In this document: positions 8,828 through 19,451 of the stretch, piece after piece
Layout of the letters: every line of letters starts with the position of its first letter
Numbering within the stretch: the first letter of the stretch is position 1
Source: Sphingobacteriaceae bacterium
GTDB lineage: Bacteria; Bacteroidota; Bacteroidia; Sphingobacteriales; Sphingobacteriaceae
NCBI GenBank assembly: GCA_947458875.1
Contig: CANGZD010000004.1
Location: 62,001-126,000 of the forward strand
Direction: 5' to 3'
Length of the DNA: 64,000 nucleotides
Position numbers and translations under genes: made by a program
Notes under the pieces: model-generated
Told to the model about the DNA's origin: nothing
Databases searched by the model: none
What the model saw: only the letters and a program-made list of their open reading frames with translations

Positions 8828-10171
8828 ATGGAACTAAGCGTTTTGGTACTCGCGGTACTGGTTTTGGGAATAGCCCTTGTTTTGATTCTTAAAAGACCAA
8901 AAAGCGTGGATGGAATTTCTTTAGAGGAGCTGAATAGACTGAAAAGCGAAAATGAACGCCTGAAAATTAACGAGGCCAAGGCGATGGAGCGAGCAGAAGG
9001 CTTGAGTGTGGAACGAGAGCGCCTGGAATTAAAGCTAAATGAGATAAATGCTGAGTTGGGTTTGGAAAAGGGGAGGATTGCTAAAGCAGAAGAAGCTTTT
9101 AAGGCCCAAAGGGACCGACTAAATGAGCAGCAAGAATACATCGACAAGCTGCAACAGCAATTTAAAACAGAGTTTGAGAACATCGCAAATAAATTGTTAG
9201 AGGAGAAATCCAATAAATTCACCGAGCAGAATCACAAACAGCTCGATATCATCTTATCACCCTTCAAAGAGAAATTAAAGGATTTTGAAGAAAAGGTGGA
9301 AAAAGCGTACAAGGCCGAATCAGATGAACGGAATACACTAAAAGGAGAAATCAAAAACCTCGTTGAACTAAATAAGGTGATGAGTGCTGAGGCCCAGAAC
9401 CTTACCAAGGCCTTGAAGGGAGATGCCAAAAAACAAGGGAACTGGGGCGAAGTGGTGCTGGAGCGGGTTTTGGAGCGCTCTGGTTTGGTGCGGGACCGCG
9501 AATACCGGGTACAAGCTAGCTTAAGCGGACAGGATGGCAATCGCCTGCAACCCGACGTGATCATCGATCTGCCAGACAACAAACACCTCATTGTGGATTC
9601 GAAAGTTTCGCTGGTGGCCTACGAAAGGCTGGTTAATTGTGAAAGTGATGAGGAGCGGGTGGTGTTTGCGAAAGCACACGTGGAATCTATCAAAAACCAC
9701 GTGAAAGATTTAAGCAGCAAAAACTACCACGATCTTTATCAGATTAATTCGCCCGATTTTGTGCTATTATTTGTTCCTATTGAATCTTCGTTTAGCATGG
9801 CGGTACAGTCGGAGCAAGATTTGTTTGATTTCGCTTGGGAGCGCCGCGTAGTCATCGTAAGCCCATCCACTTTATTGGCTACCTTAACCACCGTAGCCAG
9901 CATCTGGAAACAAGAACGTCAAAATAAAAATGTGATGGAGATTGCCCGCTTGAGCGGTGCCATGTACGATAAGTTTGAGGGTTTTGTAAAAGACCTGGAA
10001 GGGGTGGGCAAAACCATTCGCCAAAGCCAAAACTCGTACGAAGACGCCATGAAAAAACTAACCAGTGGCAACGGAAACCTTACGGTTACTGCCGAGAAAA
10101 TCAAAAAACTGGGTGCAAAAGCCAGCAAACAAATTGATCAAAAATTCATCGACGAAGAAAGCCTTGATTAA
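8828..10171 (+). CDS. rmuC: DNA recombination protein RmuC
   Basis: N-terminal TM, coiled coil, GNWGEVVLERVLERSGL, QPDVIIDLPDNKHLIVDSKVSLVAYERL, VLLFVPIE. Confidence 0.95.
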   Translation: MELSVLVLAVLVLGIALVLILKRPKSVDGISLEELNRLKSENERLKINEAKAMERAEGLSVERERLELKLNEINAELGLEKGRIAKAEEAFKAQRDRLNEQQEYIDKLQQQFKTEFENIANKLLEEKSNKFTEQNHKQLDIILSPFKEKLKDFEEKVEKAYKAESDERNTLKGEIKNLVELNKVMSAEAQNLTKALKGDAKKQGNWGEVVLERVLERSGLVRDREYRVQASLSGQDGNRLQPDVIIDLPDNKHLIVDSKVSLVAYERLVNCESDEERVVFAKAHVESIKNHVKDLSSKNYHDLYQINSPDFVLLFVPIESSFSMAVQSEQDLFDFAWERRVVIVSPSTLLATLTTVASIWKQERQNKNVMEIARLSGAMYDKFEGFVKDLEGVGKTIRQSQNSYEDAMKKLTSGNGNLTVTAEKIKKLGAKASKQIDQKFIDEESLD

Positions 10172-11208
10172 GCTTTAAAGGCATTCCAGCCTTGTGCTTT
10201 AATTTCGTGTTGGTTGCCTGATTTGGTGATCAGTTGACAGCCTGATGCGGCATCAGTAATGTGACCAATAACAGAGATATCTGGGTTATCCTTTACTTTA
10301 TCATAATCAGACTGTTTAATGGTGAAGAGTAATTCGTAGTCTTCGCCGCCGCTCAAGGCACAAACGGTTGGGTCTAAACCAAATTCACGAGCGGTATCGT
10401 AAGTCATCGGGTCGATCGGGATTTTTTCTTCATAAATATGGCAACCTTTTTTCGACTGCTCACAAATGTGTTTGATCTCGGAAGCCAGGCCGTCTGAAAT
10501 ATCAATCATAGCAGTTGGTTTTACCTTGATCGATTTTAGAAACTCCACCACATCCTTACGGGCTTCTGGTTTTAATTGGCGTTCGATAATGTAATCTTTA
10601 CCTTCCAGATCGGGTTGGATATTAGGGTTTTCTAAATAAATCTTTTTCTCCCTTTCTAATAATTGTAAACCTACATAAGCAGCACCTAAATCGCCCGAAA
10701 CACAAATTAAATCGCCTTCTTGTGCGCCATCTCGGTAGCAAATATCCTTTTCATTGGCATGACCAATACTGGTTACACTAATAACCAACCCCTGTTTAGA
10801 AGCAGAGGTATCGCCACCGACCAGATCGACACCGAATTTTTTACAGGCTAATTGAATCCCTTCATATAATTCTTCTATTATTTCAAGTGGAAATCGGCTT
10901 GATAGGCCAATAGAAACCGTTACTTGGCTGGCAATACCATTCATGGCATAAATATCGCTCAGGTTGACTTGTATGGCTTTGTAGCCTAAATGTTTGAAGG
11001 GGGTATAGGCTAAATCGAAGTGTATACCCTCCAGGAGCATGTCGGTAGAAATTAAAGTTTTCTCTTTAGTGAAATCTAAAACTGCTGCATCATCGCCAAC
11101 ACCTTTAGTGGTGCTGGTTTGTTCGATGGTAAAGTTTTGAGTCAAGTGTTGAATCAAACCAAATTCACCTAGTTTTTCAATTTCTGTACGTTCTTTATTT
11201 TCAAACAT
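10168..11208 (-). CDS. thiL: Thiamine-phosphate kinase
   Basis: GVGDDAAVLDF, STDMLLEGIHFDL, GGDTSAS, DISDGLASEIKHI, SGGEDYELLFT. Confidence 0.95.
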   Translation of the reverse strand: MFENKERTEIEKLGEFGLIQHLTQNFTIEQTSTTKGVGDDAAVLDFTKEKTLISTDMLLEGIHFDLAYTPFKHLGYKAIQVNLSDIYAMNGIASQVTVSIGLSSRFPLEIIEELYEGIQLACKKFGVDLVGGDTSASKQGLVISVTSIGHANEKDICYRDGAQEGDLICVSGDLGAAYVGLQLLEREKKIYLENPNIQPDLEGKDYIIERQLKPEARKDVVEFLKSIKVKPTAMIDISDGLASEIKHICEQSKKGCHIYEEKIPIDPMTYDTAREFGLDPTVCALSGGEDYELLFTIKQSDYDKVKDNPDISVIGHITDAASGCQLITKSGNQHEIKAQGWNAFKA

Positions 11209-11212
11209 GTTT

Positions 11213-12205
11213 TTATAATCCTAATTGAGCTGAAATTTCGAGCATACGCTCGATGGGTTTTTGTGCTTTTTTAATTACTACATCCGGAAGTATAATTTCC
11301 GGAATTTCATTTTTTAAACAGAGGTATAATTTTTCTAATGTATTCCGTTTCATATGCGGACATTCGTTACAAGCACATTGGTTATTGGGTGGAGCAGGAA
11401 TAAATACTTTTTTTGGATTCGCTTTTTCCATCTGGTGGATAATCCCACTTTCGGTAGCAACGATAAATTCTTGTGCCGGATTTTCAATGGTATATTTTAA
11501 TAAGCCGGTAGTAGATCCTATATAATCAGCCATCGTTAAAACTGATTCTTCACATTCAGGATGGGCAATGAACTTTGCTTCCGGGTGTTGGTTTTTGAGT
11601 TTAAAAATCCGCTGCTGTGAAAAAATCTCATGTACCATACAAGCACCATTCCATAATACCAGATCTCGACCTGTTTTTTGTGCTACATAACGACCTAAAT
11701 TACGATCAGGTCCAAAAATAATCGGCTGATCTTTAGGCAAACTATTTACAATTTGCACCGCATTGGATGAAGTACAAACGATATCACTCATCGCTTTTAA
11801 TTCCGCAGTACAATTCACATAAGTAATGACCATGTGATCTGGATACTGCTCTTTAAACTTGGCAAACAAATGCGGCGGACAAGAATCTGATAAAGAACAA
11901 CCTGCTTTTAAATCGGGTAATAAAACCTTCTTTTCGGGCGATAATATCTTGGCTGTTTCAGCCATGAAATGAACTCCGGCAAAAACAATAATAGCTGCAT
12001 TTGTTTTAGCTGCTTGTTGTGATAAACCTAAACTATCACCTATGTAGTCAGCGATATCTTGTATATCCGGTTCCTGGTAATAATGGGCCAGTATAACTGC
12101 ATTCTTTTCTTTTTTTAAGCGATTGATTTCCGAAAATAAATCTAAAGTAGGATCCACTTCTTCCTCTATAAAACCCTTTATCTTCAATTCTTCTAAGGTA
12201 TCCAT
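11213..12205 (-). CDS. nadA: Quinolinate synthase
   Basis: [59 protein letters not shown] cysteine motifs. Confidence 0.97.
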   Translation of the reverse strand: MDTLEELKIKGFIEEEVDPTLDLFSEINRLKKEKNAVILAHYYQEPDIQDIADYIGDSLGLSQQAAKTNAAIIVFAGVHFMAETAKILSPEKKVLLPDLKAGCSLSDSCPPHLFAKFKEQYPDHMVITYVNCTAELKAMSDIVCTSSNAVQIVNSLPKDQPIIFGPDRNLGRYVAQKTGRDLVLWNGACMVHEIFSQQRIFKLKNQHPEAKFIAHPECEESVLTMADYIGSTTGLLKYTIENPAQEFIVATESGIIHQMEKANPKKVFIPAPPNNQCACNECPHMKRNTLEKLYLCLKNEIPEIILPDVVIKKAQKPIERMLEISAQLGL

Positions 12206-12602
12206 TTCTTCACCGATTAATAATTACTATTTATTATTTATATAATATTCTTACTGTTTATTAAGCTGTTGGTATTGTGAATAATTTGAATCAAATTTTA
12301 TTGCAGTTTTAATTATTCTATTTTTCTCCACAAATATTTCTTCTATTCTATTATATATATAATTGATTTACAAGGGTTTTATATTGTCGATACTTTTCTA
12401 ATCCACATTTTATTGTTGATTTTTTTACGATCGATTTTTAGTGGATATCCTTCTCTTTTTGGATGATAATTTGCTTAAAAATTATTCAATTTCTAGTGCT
12501 TTTACCAAGCAGTACGACTTATGAGATTTTACTAACTTAAAATCTACACAAAATTAACATCTTTATTCGCGTTATTAACACAGATACAAAGGATATCTAA
12601 AA
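12206..12602. promoter_or_regulatory. AT-rich divergent nadA/nadB intergenic region
   Basis: About 397 bp, strongly AT-rich, between divergent NAD biosynthesis genes. Confidence 0.5.
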
Positions 12603-14186
12603 ATGAAGACTGATTTTTTAATTATTGGCTCCGGAATTGCGGGTTTAAGTCTTGCTTTAAAACTAGCAGCGCATGGAAAGGTATTAATTATCACTAAATC
12701 TAATGAAGACGAGTCTAATACAAAATATGCTCAGGGTGGTGTAGCAGTGGTGGTAGATAAAGCAGACTCTTTTGATAAACATATCCAAGATACTTTAATT
12801 GCAGGAGATGGGTTATGTAACGAACAAATTGTCGAAATGGTGATCAAGGAGGGACCGGAGCGTATCCAAGAAATGATTGATTATGGCACACACTTCGATA
12901 AAACTAATTATGGAGCATACGATTTAGCAAAAGAAGGGGGTCATTCCGAACATCGCGTCTTACATTATAAGGATATCACCGGTGCTGAGATTGAAAGATC
13001 TTTACTCGCTAAAATTCATGAGCATCCGCAAATACAAATATTAACTCATTTTTTTGCGGTCGAATTAATTACCCAGCACCACCTCGGAAAATTTGTAGAC
13101 AAAAGCACTATCGACATTAATTGTTTCGGCGTTTACGCATTAAACACCAAAACCCATCAGGTAGAAAAAATTCTCTCTAAAATTACTGTGTTGGCTACGG
13201 GTGGTGCTGGCCATATTTATGCCAACACCACCAATCCAACCATTGCTACTGGTGATGGAATTGCCATGCTATATCGTGCAAAAGGAAAAGTGCGAAATAT
13301 GGAGTTTATTCAATTTCATCCTACCGCATTATACCACCCTGGTGAATACCCATCTTTTTTAATATCAGAAGCGGTTAGAGGTTTTGGAGGGGTGCTTAAA
13401 GACAGAAATGGCCGGGAATTCATGCAAGATTACGATGAACGAAAATCATTGGCACCCCGCGATATTGTTGCCAGGGCCATTGATTCTGAAATGAAAAAAT
13501 CAGGCGATGATTTTGTCTATTTGGATATCCGCCATCGCTCTAAAGATGAAATTATCCAACATTTCCCCAATATTTATGCAAAGTGCTTAAGTATCGGTAT
13601 CGATATGAGTAAAGAGATGATTCCAGTAACACCTGCAGCCCATTATATGTGTGGGGGCATCATGGTGAATGAATCGGGTCAAACCTCCATTCAACAATTA
13701 TACGCCTGTGGAGAATGCGCCTCCACTGGGTTACATGGTGCCAATAGACTGGCTTCCAACTCTTTACTGGAGGCCACTGTGTTTGCACATCGCATTTATT
13801 TAAATGCCGTTGATAAACTAAACAAAGTCGATTTTACGGAAGATGTTCCCGATTGGGACGATAGCAACACGCAATTATCTAATGAAGATATCTTGGTGAC
13901 TCATAATTTTCGTGAAACTCAAAAAATTATGAGTGATTATGTGGGCATTGTTCGTTCAGATTTTCGATTAGAACGAGCCATGAGACGCTTACACCTGATT
14001 CACGAAGAAACAGAGGATTTTTATAAAAAAACAAAACTCTCAGTTCCACTTTGTGAACTCCGAAATGTCATCCAAACCGCTTATATTGTAATTAAATCAG
14101 CTATGCAGCGTAAGGAAAGCCGCGGTTTACATTACAACACCGACTATCCACAGCACAGCCAAAAATTAATCGATACTGTTTTTTAG
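12603..14186 (+). CDS. nadB: L-aspartate oxidase
   Basis: FLIIGSGIAGLSLALKLA, KYAQGGVAVV, EGGHSEHRVLHYKD, FIQFHPTALY, AAHYMCGGI, GLHGANRLASNSLLE. Confidence 0.97.
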   Translation: MKTDFLIIGSGIAGLSLALKLAAHGKVLIITKSNEDESNTKYAQGGVAVVVDKADSFDKHIQDTLIAGDGLCNEQIVEMVIKEGPERIQEMIDYGTHFDKTNYGAYDLAKEGGHSEHRVLHYKDITGAEIERSLLAKIHEHPQIQILTHFFAVELITQHHLGKFVDKSTIDINCFGVYALNTKTHQVEKILSKITVLATGGAGHIYANTTNPTIATGDGIAMLYRAKGKVRNMEFIQFHPTALYHPGEYPSFLISEAVRGFGGVLKDRNGREFMQDYDERKSLAPRDIVARAIDSEMKKSGDDFVYLDIRHRSKDEIIQHFPNIYAKCLSIGIDMSKEMIPVTPAAHYMCGGIMVNESGQTSIQQLYACGECASTGLHGANRLASNSLLEATVFAHRIYLNAVDKLNKVDFTEDVPDWDDSNTQLSNEDILVTHNFRETQKIMSDYVGIVRSDFRLERAMRRLHLIHEETEDFYKKTKLSVPLCELRNVIQTAYIVIKSAMQRKESRGLHYNTDYPQHSQKLIDTVF

Positions 14187-14195
14187 ACTAATATT

Positions 14196-14720
14196 ATGCC
14201 TCTTGTTTTACCTGTAAAAGGAATTTCTCCCGAATGGCAAAAAGATTGTTTTGTTGCCGAAAACGCCACCATAGTAGGCGATGTTAAAATGGGCCATCAC
14301 TGTTCAGTGTGGTTCAATGCGGTGATTCGAGGCGATGTCAACAGTATCAGGATTGGTAATTATACCAATATCCAAGATGGAGCGGTGATTCATTGCACTT
14401 ACCAGACAGCAGCTACCCAAATTGGCAATTACGTATCCATTGGGCACCAGGCAATGATTCACGGTTGTATACTCAAAGACCGGGTCTTGGTAGGTATGGG
14501 CGCCATTATTATGGATCATGCGGTAGTGGAGGAATATTGCATTATAGCTGCCGGAACTATTGTATTAGAAAACACTGTTTGTGAATCGGGTTATATCTAC
14601 GCGGGTGCGCCTGCCAAAAAAATAAAAGCAATTAGTGTGCAACAAAAAGAGTTGTTAGACCAGCTACCCGATCGCTATGTGATGTACAGTACCTGGTTTA
14701 CAAATCCTTCGGAATCGTAA
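14196..14720 (+). CDS. Gamma carbonic anhydrase family protein (left-handed beta-helix)
   Basis: Hexapeptide repeats; ATIVGDVKMGHHCSVWFNAVIRGDVNSIRIGNYTNIQDGAVIHCT, GHQAMIHGCILKD. Confidence 0.92.
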   Translation: MPLVLPVKGISPEWQKDCFVAENATIVGDVKMGHHCSVWFNAVIRGDVNSIRIGNYTNIQDGAVIHCTYQTAATQIGNYVSIGHQAMIHGCILKDRVLVGMGAIIMDHAVVEEYCIIAAGTIVLENTVCESGYIYAGAPAKKIKAISVQQKELLDQLPDRYVMYSTWFTNPSES

Positions 14721-16362
14721 TTTTCTCCTCTAAATCCCAGTTGGCTCTCAGGGTGATTACCTTTTCATAATTCCAGGTTTTTTCTGGCTGCCTCTTATTA
14801 CTCACGCTTCCGGTATCCCAACTTCCGTTTCGGTTTTCATCCATCACAAAGCGAAGTGTGTATTTGCCAACCGGATAGGTGTTGTATGATATGGTCTTTT
14901 CTGCAGAAATCACATCTTCCCTTATAACCGTTTCACTCTCAGACAATAGTTGTAACACATACTGTTTACTGCTATCGCCCGGCGAAACCCTGACGGTAAG
15001 ATTTGCAAAGTTTTCCAACTCCTCTACTGTAAAAACCTTATTATATGCCTTGCTTTTGGCTCCCGAAATGCCGGTAAAAGCACCCTCCTTAAAGTTGATG
15101 CTGTATTTTTTACCAGGTTTTAATGCATAGTTTAATCGGTATTTTCTTTCACTATCAACCATTTTCAACAATGACCAACCCGTAAGTTCAACGGAGTCTG
15201 CTTTTAAACTTACTTTACTCCAGTCGCTTGCGGTTACGGGCATTGATAAGACGGTTTCAAAGTCTCGACCTGGTTTTAGTTTGCCATTCGTCGCATTATC
15301 TCTTATTACGGGTGTGCGATTAAAAGTTTCTCTTTTGTTTCTGTAAATCGAAACGCGTTCAATTTCCTTCTCTTGCTCATTTATAGAAACGCGAAGGGAG
15401 TCGAAATCCAGACTGGCTAACCAAATTTTAGCGGTGTCGCCACGCAGATTGATTTCCGTTTTTGAATCCTTTAAATAATCGCTATTAAGCTCTTTTACAC
15501 CCAATCCTTTTATTCCCCTATTCAAGCTCAATAGAATGGTTCCGTCGCCTTCAATTTTTTTCTCAATCACCTTAACTTTGCCAGGCTCTTCTTTAAATAC
15601 CCTTAATTTTATTCCGCTGATGTTTTTATTAAGCTGTAAAGCGCTATCGACAAACCCTATTTCATCTATTGCCTCATTATATATCCGGTCGGCCGATGTT
15701 TCTTTGATTGCATAAATTCTGTATGCTTGTGATCTTAGGTTATTGAGTTTAAAATTGCCCGCCGTGTCACTCAGGGTGTATATGCTCGGTTTCTTTTTAC
15801 CCAATAATGTGTCTTGTTCAATTGGAAACAGAAAGACGGTCGCCTCTTTTAGCACTTCATTTGTAACAGCATCTACTACTTTACCCGATATCGAAAGAGA
15901 GTCAAGTGTTTCGCCGGTCGAAAAGACGTAGGTATAATTTTTTAATAAATTATTTTCATTTACGTCGCCTACTCCTTTTCCAAAGTTGATGGTATAAGTG
16001 GTGTTAGGTGATAGGGCTTCGCCGATATTAATTTCTAACTTCTCTTTTTTGGCTTGCACCTCAAGCGGATTTTCTAATGCAGGCGAAATGCTGATTTCGG
16101 TAAATGCATTGTTGAGTTTAATAAATTCGTTGAACTCGAGTTCGATTTTTTCAGTCTTGAATTTTGTGCTCAGGTTTTTAGGACTTTCTCTGAGCACCTT
16201 TGGGGCCTCCGCATCTTTAGGCCCGCCGGTTGGTGATTGTATGCTAGCGCAAGCCGCAATTAGCCAAGTTAACGTCATGAAACAGCCGCACGAAGCCCAC
16301 CCTTTATTTAAACCTGTTTTTAAGCCCCATGGCGAAACAAAACTATTCTTGAATACATTCAT
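14698..16362 (-). CDS. Ig-like (SbsA-type) domain lipoprotein
   Basis: Lipobox LIAAC, then SPTGGPKDAEAPKVLRESPKNLSTKF...IELEFNEFIKLNNAFTEISISPAL; true start may be the internal Met. Confidence 0.78.
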   Translation of the reverse strand: MNVFKNSFVSPWGLKTGLNKGWASCGCFMTLTWLIAACASIQSPTGGPKDAEAPKVLRESPKNLSTKFKTEKIELEFNEFIKLNNAFTEISISPALENPLEVQAKKEKLEINIGEALSPNTTYTINFGKGVGDVNENNLLKNYTYVFSTGETLDSLSISGKVVDAVTNEVLKEATVFLFPIEQDTLLGKKKPSIYTLSDTAGNFKLNNLRSQAYRIYAIKETSADRIYNEAIDEIGFVDSALQLNKNISGIKLRVFKEEPGKVKVIEKKIEGDGTILLSLNRGIKGLGVKELNSDYLKDSKTEINLRGDTAKIWLASLDFDSLRVSINEQEKEIERVSIYRNKRETFNRTPVIRDNATNGKLKPGRDFETVLSMPVTASDWSKVSLKADSVELTGWSLLKMVDSERKYRLNYALKPGKKYSINFKEGAFTGISGAKSKAYNKVFTVEELENFANLTVRVSPGDSSKQYVLQLLSESETVIREDVISAEKTISYNTYPVGKYTLRFVMDENRNGSWDTGSVSNKRQPEKTWNYEKVITLRANWDLEEKITIPKDL

Positions 16363-16451
16363 CTAAAAAACTTTTTTCTTCGTTCAGATCGCCTTAATTT
16401 AAGTCACCACTCATTCATGTATAAATGCCTGATCAACAGATACTTATACTA

Positions 16452-18314
16452 TTATTTACTCATGTGTACCATCAAAACCGAAATATCCGAGGGTGAAACC
16501 CCCGAAATCCTGGAAGCTTGTCCGAGTGTTCTTGGTTTGATTCGAATTAATTTTTCCCTTGCCTCTTTTGAAAGAGAACCCAGGGTTTGGTAGTCGAACT
16601 CCGGATTAATTTCCCGGTCTTCCATTTTTTTCATCTTCTCTACAATCTCCATTTCCTTCTCAAAGTAACTCTCGTATTTTATTTTAATCTCTGCTTGTTC
16701 TATTACCTCTGTTTCAAATCCACTCAACAGCTGATCGAATGAGCTGAGCACCTCCCTCAAATTCTTAATTTCCACTTGTGGTCTACTCAGCAATTGTACC
16801 AACTTCACCTTTTGGTTTACTGCAGATGATCCCACAGACTCGAGCATTTGATTTACCTCTTCTGGTTCTACCGATTGTTTCTTAATGTGCTGAACAATTT
16901 TTTCTGCATCCGCTATTTTTTGCTCCACCCTCTCCATACGTTCATCGCTTATCAAACCTAACTGATGTCCAATACTACTTAATCTAATGTCTGCATTATC
17001 CTGTCTAAGCAGTAAGCGGTGTTCGGCCCTTGAGGTAAACATTCGGTAAGGCTCTTCTGTCCCCTTGGTTACCAGGTCGTCAATTAGTACGCCTATGTAT
17101 GATTCAGAGCGTTTCATGATTAGCTCGTGCCGATCATTTATCTTCTGGTGCGCATTTATTCCTGCAATAAATCCTTGGCATGCTGCTTCCTCATAACCAG
17201 TGGTGCCGTTGATTTGACCTGCGAAAAACAGGTTTTTAATCAACTTGGTCTCCAGGGTTAAATCCAACTGAGTGGGTGGGAAATAATCGTACTCTATAGC
17301 ATAACCCGGTCTGAACATTTTTGCATTTTCAAAGCCGGGGATTTTGGTCAAAGCCTTGTACTGAACATCTTCGGGCAGGGAAGTAGAGAAGCCATTCACA
17401 TAAATTTCTACAGTATTCCAGCCTTCTGGTTCTACAAAGATCTGGTGTCGCTCCCTTTCTGCGAATCGGTTTATTTTATCTTCTATAGAAGGACAATATC
17501 TGGGACCCAGGCCCTTAATCCTACCCGTAAACATTGGCGATTTTTCAAATCCTTCTTTCAGTGTTTCGTGCACCGCTTCGTTGGTGTAGGTGATCCAGCA
17601 ACAACGCTGTTCTTCTACCAGCGGTACCTTAGTATAAGAAAACCGCCCCCTTTCCTCATCACCCCACTGCTCCTCCATTTTGGTGTAATCTAAACTTCTG
17701 CCGTCTATTCTTGGGGGTGTCCCTGTTTTCATTCTGCCTGCCTCAAAACCCAGCTCTACCAACTGTTCGGTGATACCCGTTGCTGCTTTTTCTGCAGTCC
17801 TACCACCACCAAATCTTTTCTCCCCTATATGAATCAAACCATTTAAAAAGGTGCCGTTGGTCAACACTACTGCGGCCGCTTCAATCTCCATGCCCAATGA
17901 GGTTTTTACCCCCAACACTTTATCTCCCTTCACTAATAAACCAGATACGGTATCTTGCCAAAAATCCACATTTGGTGTTTGTTCCAATTTCAATCTCCAC
18001 TCTTCCGCAAACCGCATTCTGTCTATTTGCGCTCTCGGACTCCACATCGCTGGCCCTTTTGATCGGTTCAGCATCCTGAATTGTAGTGTAGTTTGATCGC
18101 TAATGATACCAGAGTACCCGCCCATGGCATCAATCTCTCGAACAATTTGTCCTTTTGCTACACCACCCATGGCTGGATTACAGCTCATTTGCGCAATCGT
18201 ACCCATGTTCATGGTTACCAATAGCACCCTCGAACCTAAATTTGCCGCCGCCGCCGCCGCTTCACACCCTGCGTGGCCCGCACCCACTACTATGATATCA
18301 TATTTATTAAACAT
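16452..18314 (-). CDS. mnmG: tRNA uridine-5-carboxymethylaminomethyl(34) synthesis enzyme MnmG
   Basis: [92 protein letters not shown]. Confidence 0.98.
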   Translation of the reverse strand: MFNKYDIIVVGAGHAGCEAAAAAANLGSRVLLVTMNMGTIAQMSCNPAMGGVAKGQIVREIDAMGGYSGIISDQTTLQFRMLNRSKGPAMWSPRAQIDRMRFAEEWRLKLEQTPNVDFWQDTVSGLLVKGDKVLGVKTSLGMEIEAAAVVLTNGTFLNGLIHIGEKRFGGGRTAEKAATGITEQLVELGFEAGRMKTGTPPRIDGRSLDYTKMEEQWGDEERGRFSYTKVPLVEEQRCCWITYTNEAVHETLKEGFEKSPMFTGRIKGLGPRYCPSIEDKINRFAERERHQIFVEPEGWNTVEIYVNGFSTSLPEDVQYKALTKIPGFENAKMFRPGYAIEYDYFPPTQLDLTLETKLIKNLFFAGQINGTTGYEEAACQGFIAGINAHQKINDRHELIMKRSESYIGVLIDDLVTKGTEEPYRMFTSRAEHRLLLRQDNADIRLSSIGHQLGLISDERMERVEQKIADAEKIVQHIKKQSVEPEEVNQMLESVGSSAVNQKVKLVQLLSRPQVEIKNLREVLSSFDQLLSGFETEVIEQAEIKIKYESYFEKEMEIVEKMKKMEDREINPEFDYQTLGSLSKEAREKLIRIKPRTLGQASRISGVSPSDISVLMVHMSK

Positions 18315-18323
18315 ACAGCTCTA

Positions 18324-18339
18324 TGTTCCACGTGGAACC
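18324..18339. promoter_or_regulatory. parS-like centromere site 1 (TGTTCCACGTGGAACC)
   Basis: 15/16 match to TGTTNCACGTGNAACA; lies 10 nt upstream of the mnmG start codon. Confidence 0.8.
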
Positions 18340-18351
18340 ATACAAAATTAA

Positions 18352-18627
18352 CTAAATTTTATCGCCTACCTTTCCACATGTTTCACGTGGAACATGTTTA
18401 GCCAGGGCAAATAAAGCCACCATTGCCCAAACGCTTTCTAAAACCACAAATGGATAGAAAGCCACCATGTAGGCCGATATGCCACACAAAGCCGCACCAA
18501 ACAGGTTTAATATTGCATACAGCAGATGTTCGGTGTCGATCTTTTTTAAGAGATTGAGCAAATAAGCAATCAACAGCAAGGTCACACCAATGGTGGCTAA
18601 AAGGTCCGGCAGGCTAATTAGGGTCAT
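18352..18627 (-). CDS. Small CBU_0592-like multi-TM membrane protein
   Basis: 91 aa, hydrophobic, ATIGVTLLLIAYLLNLLKKI...LYAILNLFGAALCGISAYMVAFYPFVVLESVWAMVALFAL. Confidence 0.72.
   Translation of the reverse strand: MTLISLPDLLATIGVTLLLIAYLLNLLKKIDTEHLLYAILNLFGAALCGISAYMVAFYPFVVLESVWAMVALFALAKHVPRETCGKVGDKI
18379..18394. promoter_or_regulatory. parS-like centromere site 2 (TGTTTCACGTGGAACA)
   Basis: 16/16 match to TGTTNCACGTGNAACA; lies inside the 3' end of the 18352..18627 CDS. Confidence 0.88.
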
Positions 18628-18733
18628 ATCTATTACGAAAGCCCAAAAATAAACCTTATGTCACAATTTATTAAATTGGAGAGATCTGTTTATTGAAATT
18701 CAGATATTTGAATGTTTAAACATATAATATAAA

Positions 18734-19444
18734 ATGAAGAAGATTATTCATTTGGCGAATGAGAGAGGTTTTGCAGATCATGGCTGGTTAAAAGCGGCCC
18801 ACTCGTTTAGTTTTGCCCAATATTATGATCCAGCCAAAGTCCATTTCGGTTTATTGAGGGTTTTAAATGATGACATAGTTGCTCCCGGGATGGGTTTTGG
18901 TATGCACGGTCACGATAACATGGAAATTGTGACCATTCCGCTTAAAGGAATGCTCGCTCATAAAGACAGCCTGGGCTCGGAAGGAACCATCACGGCAGGA
19001 GAGGTGCAAATCATGTCAGCCGGCTCTGGTATACGCCACTCAGAATTTAATGGTTCCACCAACGAAGAGGTCAACCTGCTGCAAATTTGGGTATTCCCTA
19101 AAGAGCGGAATATTGAACCGCGTTACGATCAGAAACGCTTTGATACAGAATTAGCACAGAATAGATTTCAAATATTGGTATCCCCAACCGAGGAGGAAGG
19201 TGCCCTCTGGATCAATCAAAATGCGGTTTTTGCCAAAGGGTTTTTCAAATCTGGTGGTACCCATAACTATCTGATCAAATACCCCGGTAATGGAGTATAC
19301 GTTTTTGTGATAGATGGTTCAATCGAATTAGACCAGCAATTGTTGGCTCGCCGCGATGCTGCGGGAGTATATGATGCCCAGGGTTTTAGTTTTGAAGTAA
19401 AAGAGGACGCCCAAGTATTGTTGATTGAGGTCCCCATGGAATAA
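18734..19444 (+). CDS. Pirin family protein (YhhW-like)
   Basis: DHGWLKAAHSFSFAQYYDPAKVHFGLLRVLNDD, GFGMHGHDNMEIVTI, SAGSGIRHSEFN. Confidence 0.93.
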   Translation: MKKIIHLANERGFADHGWLKAAHSFSFAQYYDPAKVHFGLLRVLNDDIVAPGMGFGMHGHDNMEIVTIPLKGMLAHKDSLGSEGTITAGEVQIMSAGSGIRHSEFNGSTNEEVNLLQIWVFPKERNIEPRYDQKRFDTELAQNRFQILVSPTEEEGALWINQNAVFAKGFFKSGGTHNYLIKYPGNGVYVFVIDGSIELDQQLLARRDAAGVYDAQGFSFEVKEDAQVLLIEVPME

Positions 19445-19451
19445 AGAACAC

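Noticed and set aside
8812-9591. Long minus-strand ORFs (136 and 119 aa) antisense to rmuC
   Set aside because: Ser/Phe-rich shadow of the Glu/Lys-rich coiled-coil coding sequence; rmuC on the plus strand has clear motifs.
9670-9710. CACGTG-containing strings in rmuC as extra parS sites
   Set aside because: AGCACACGTGGAATCT and AAAACCACGTGAAAGA share only the core and miss the outer arms of the consensus.
15998-16366. 122-aa plus-strand ORF
   Set aside because: Antisense to the Ig-like lipoprotein gene; no supporting motif.
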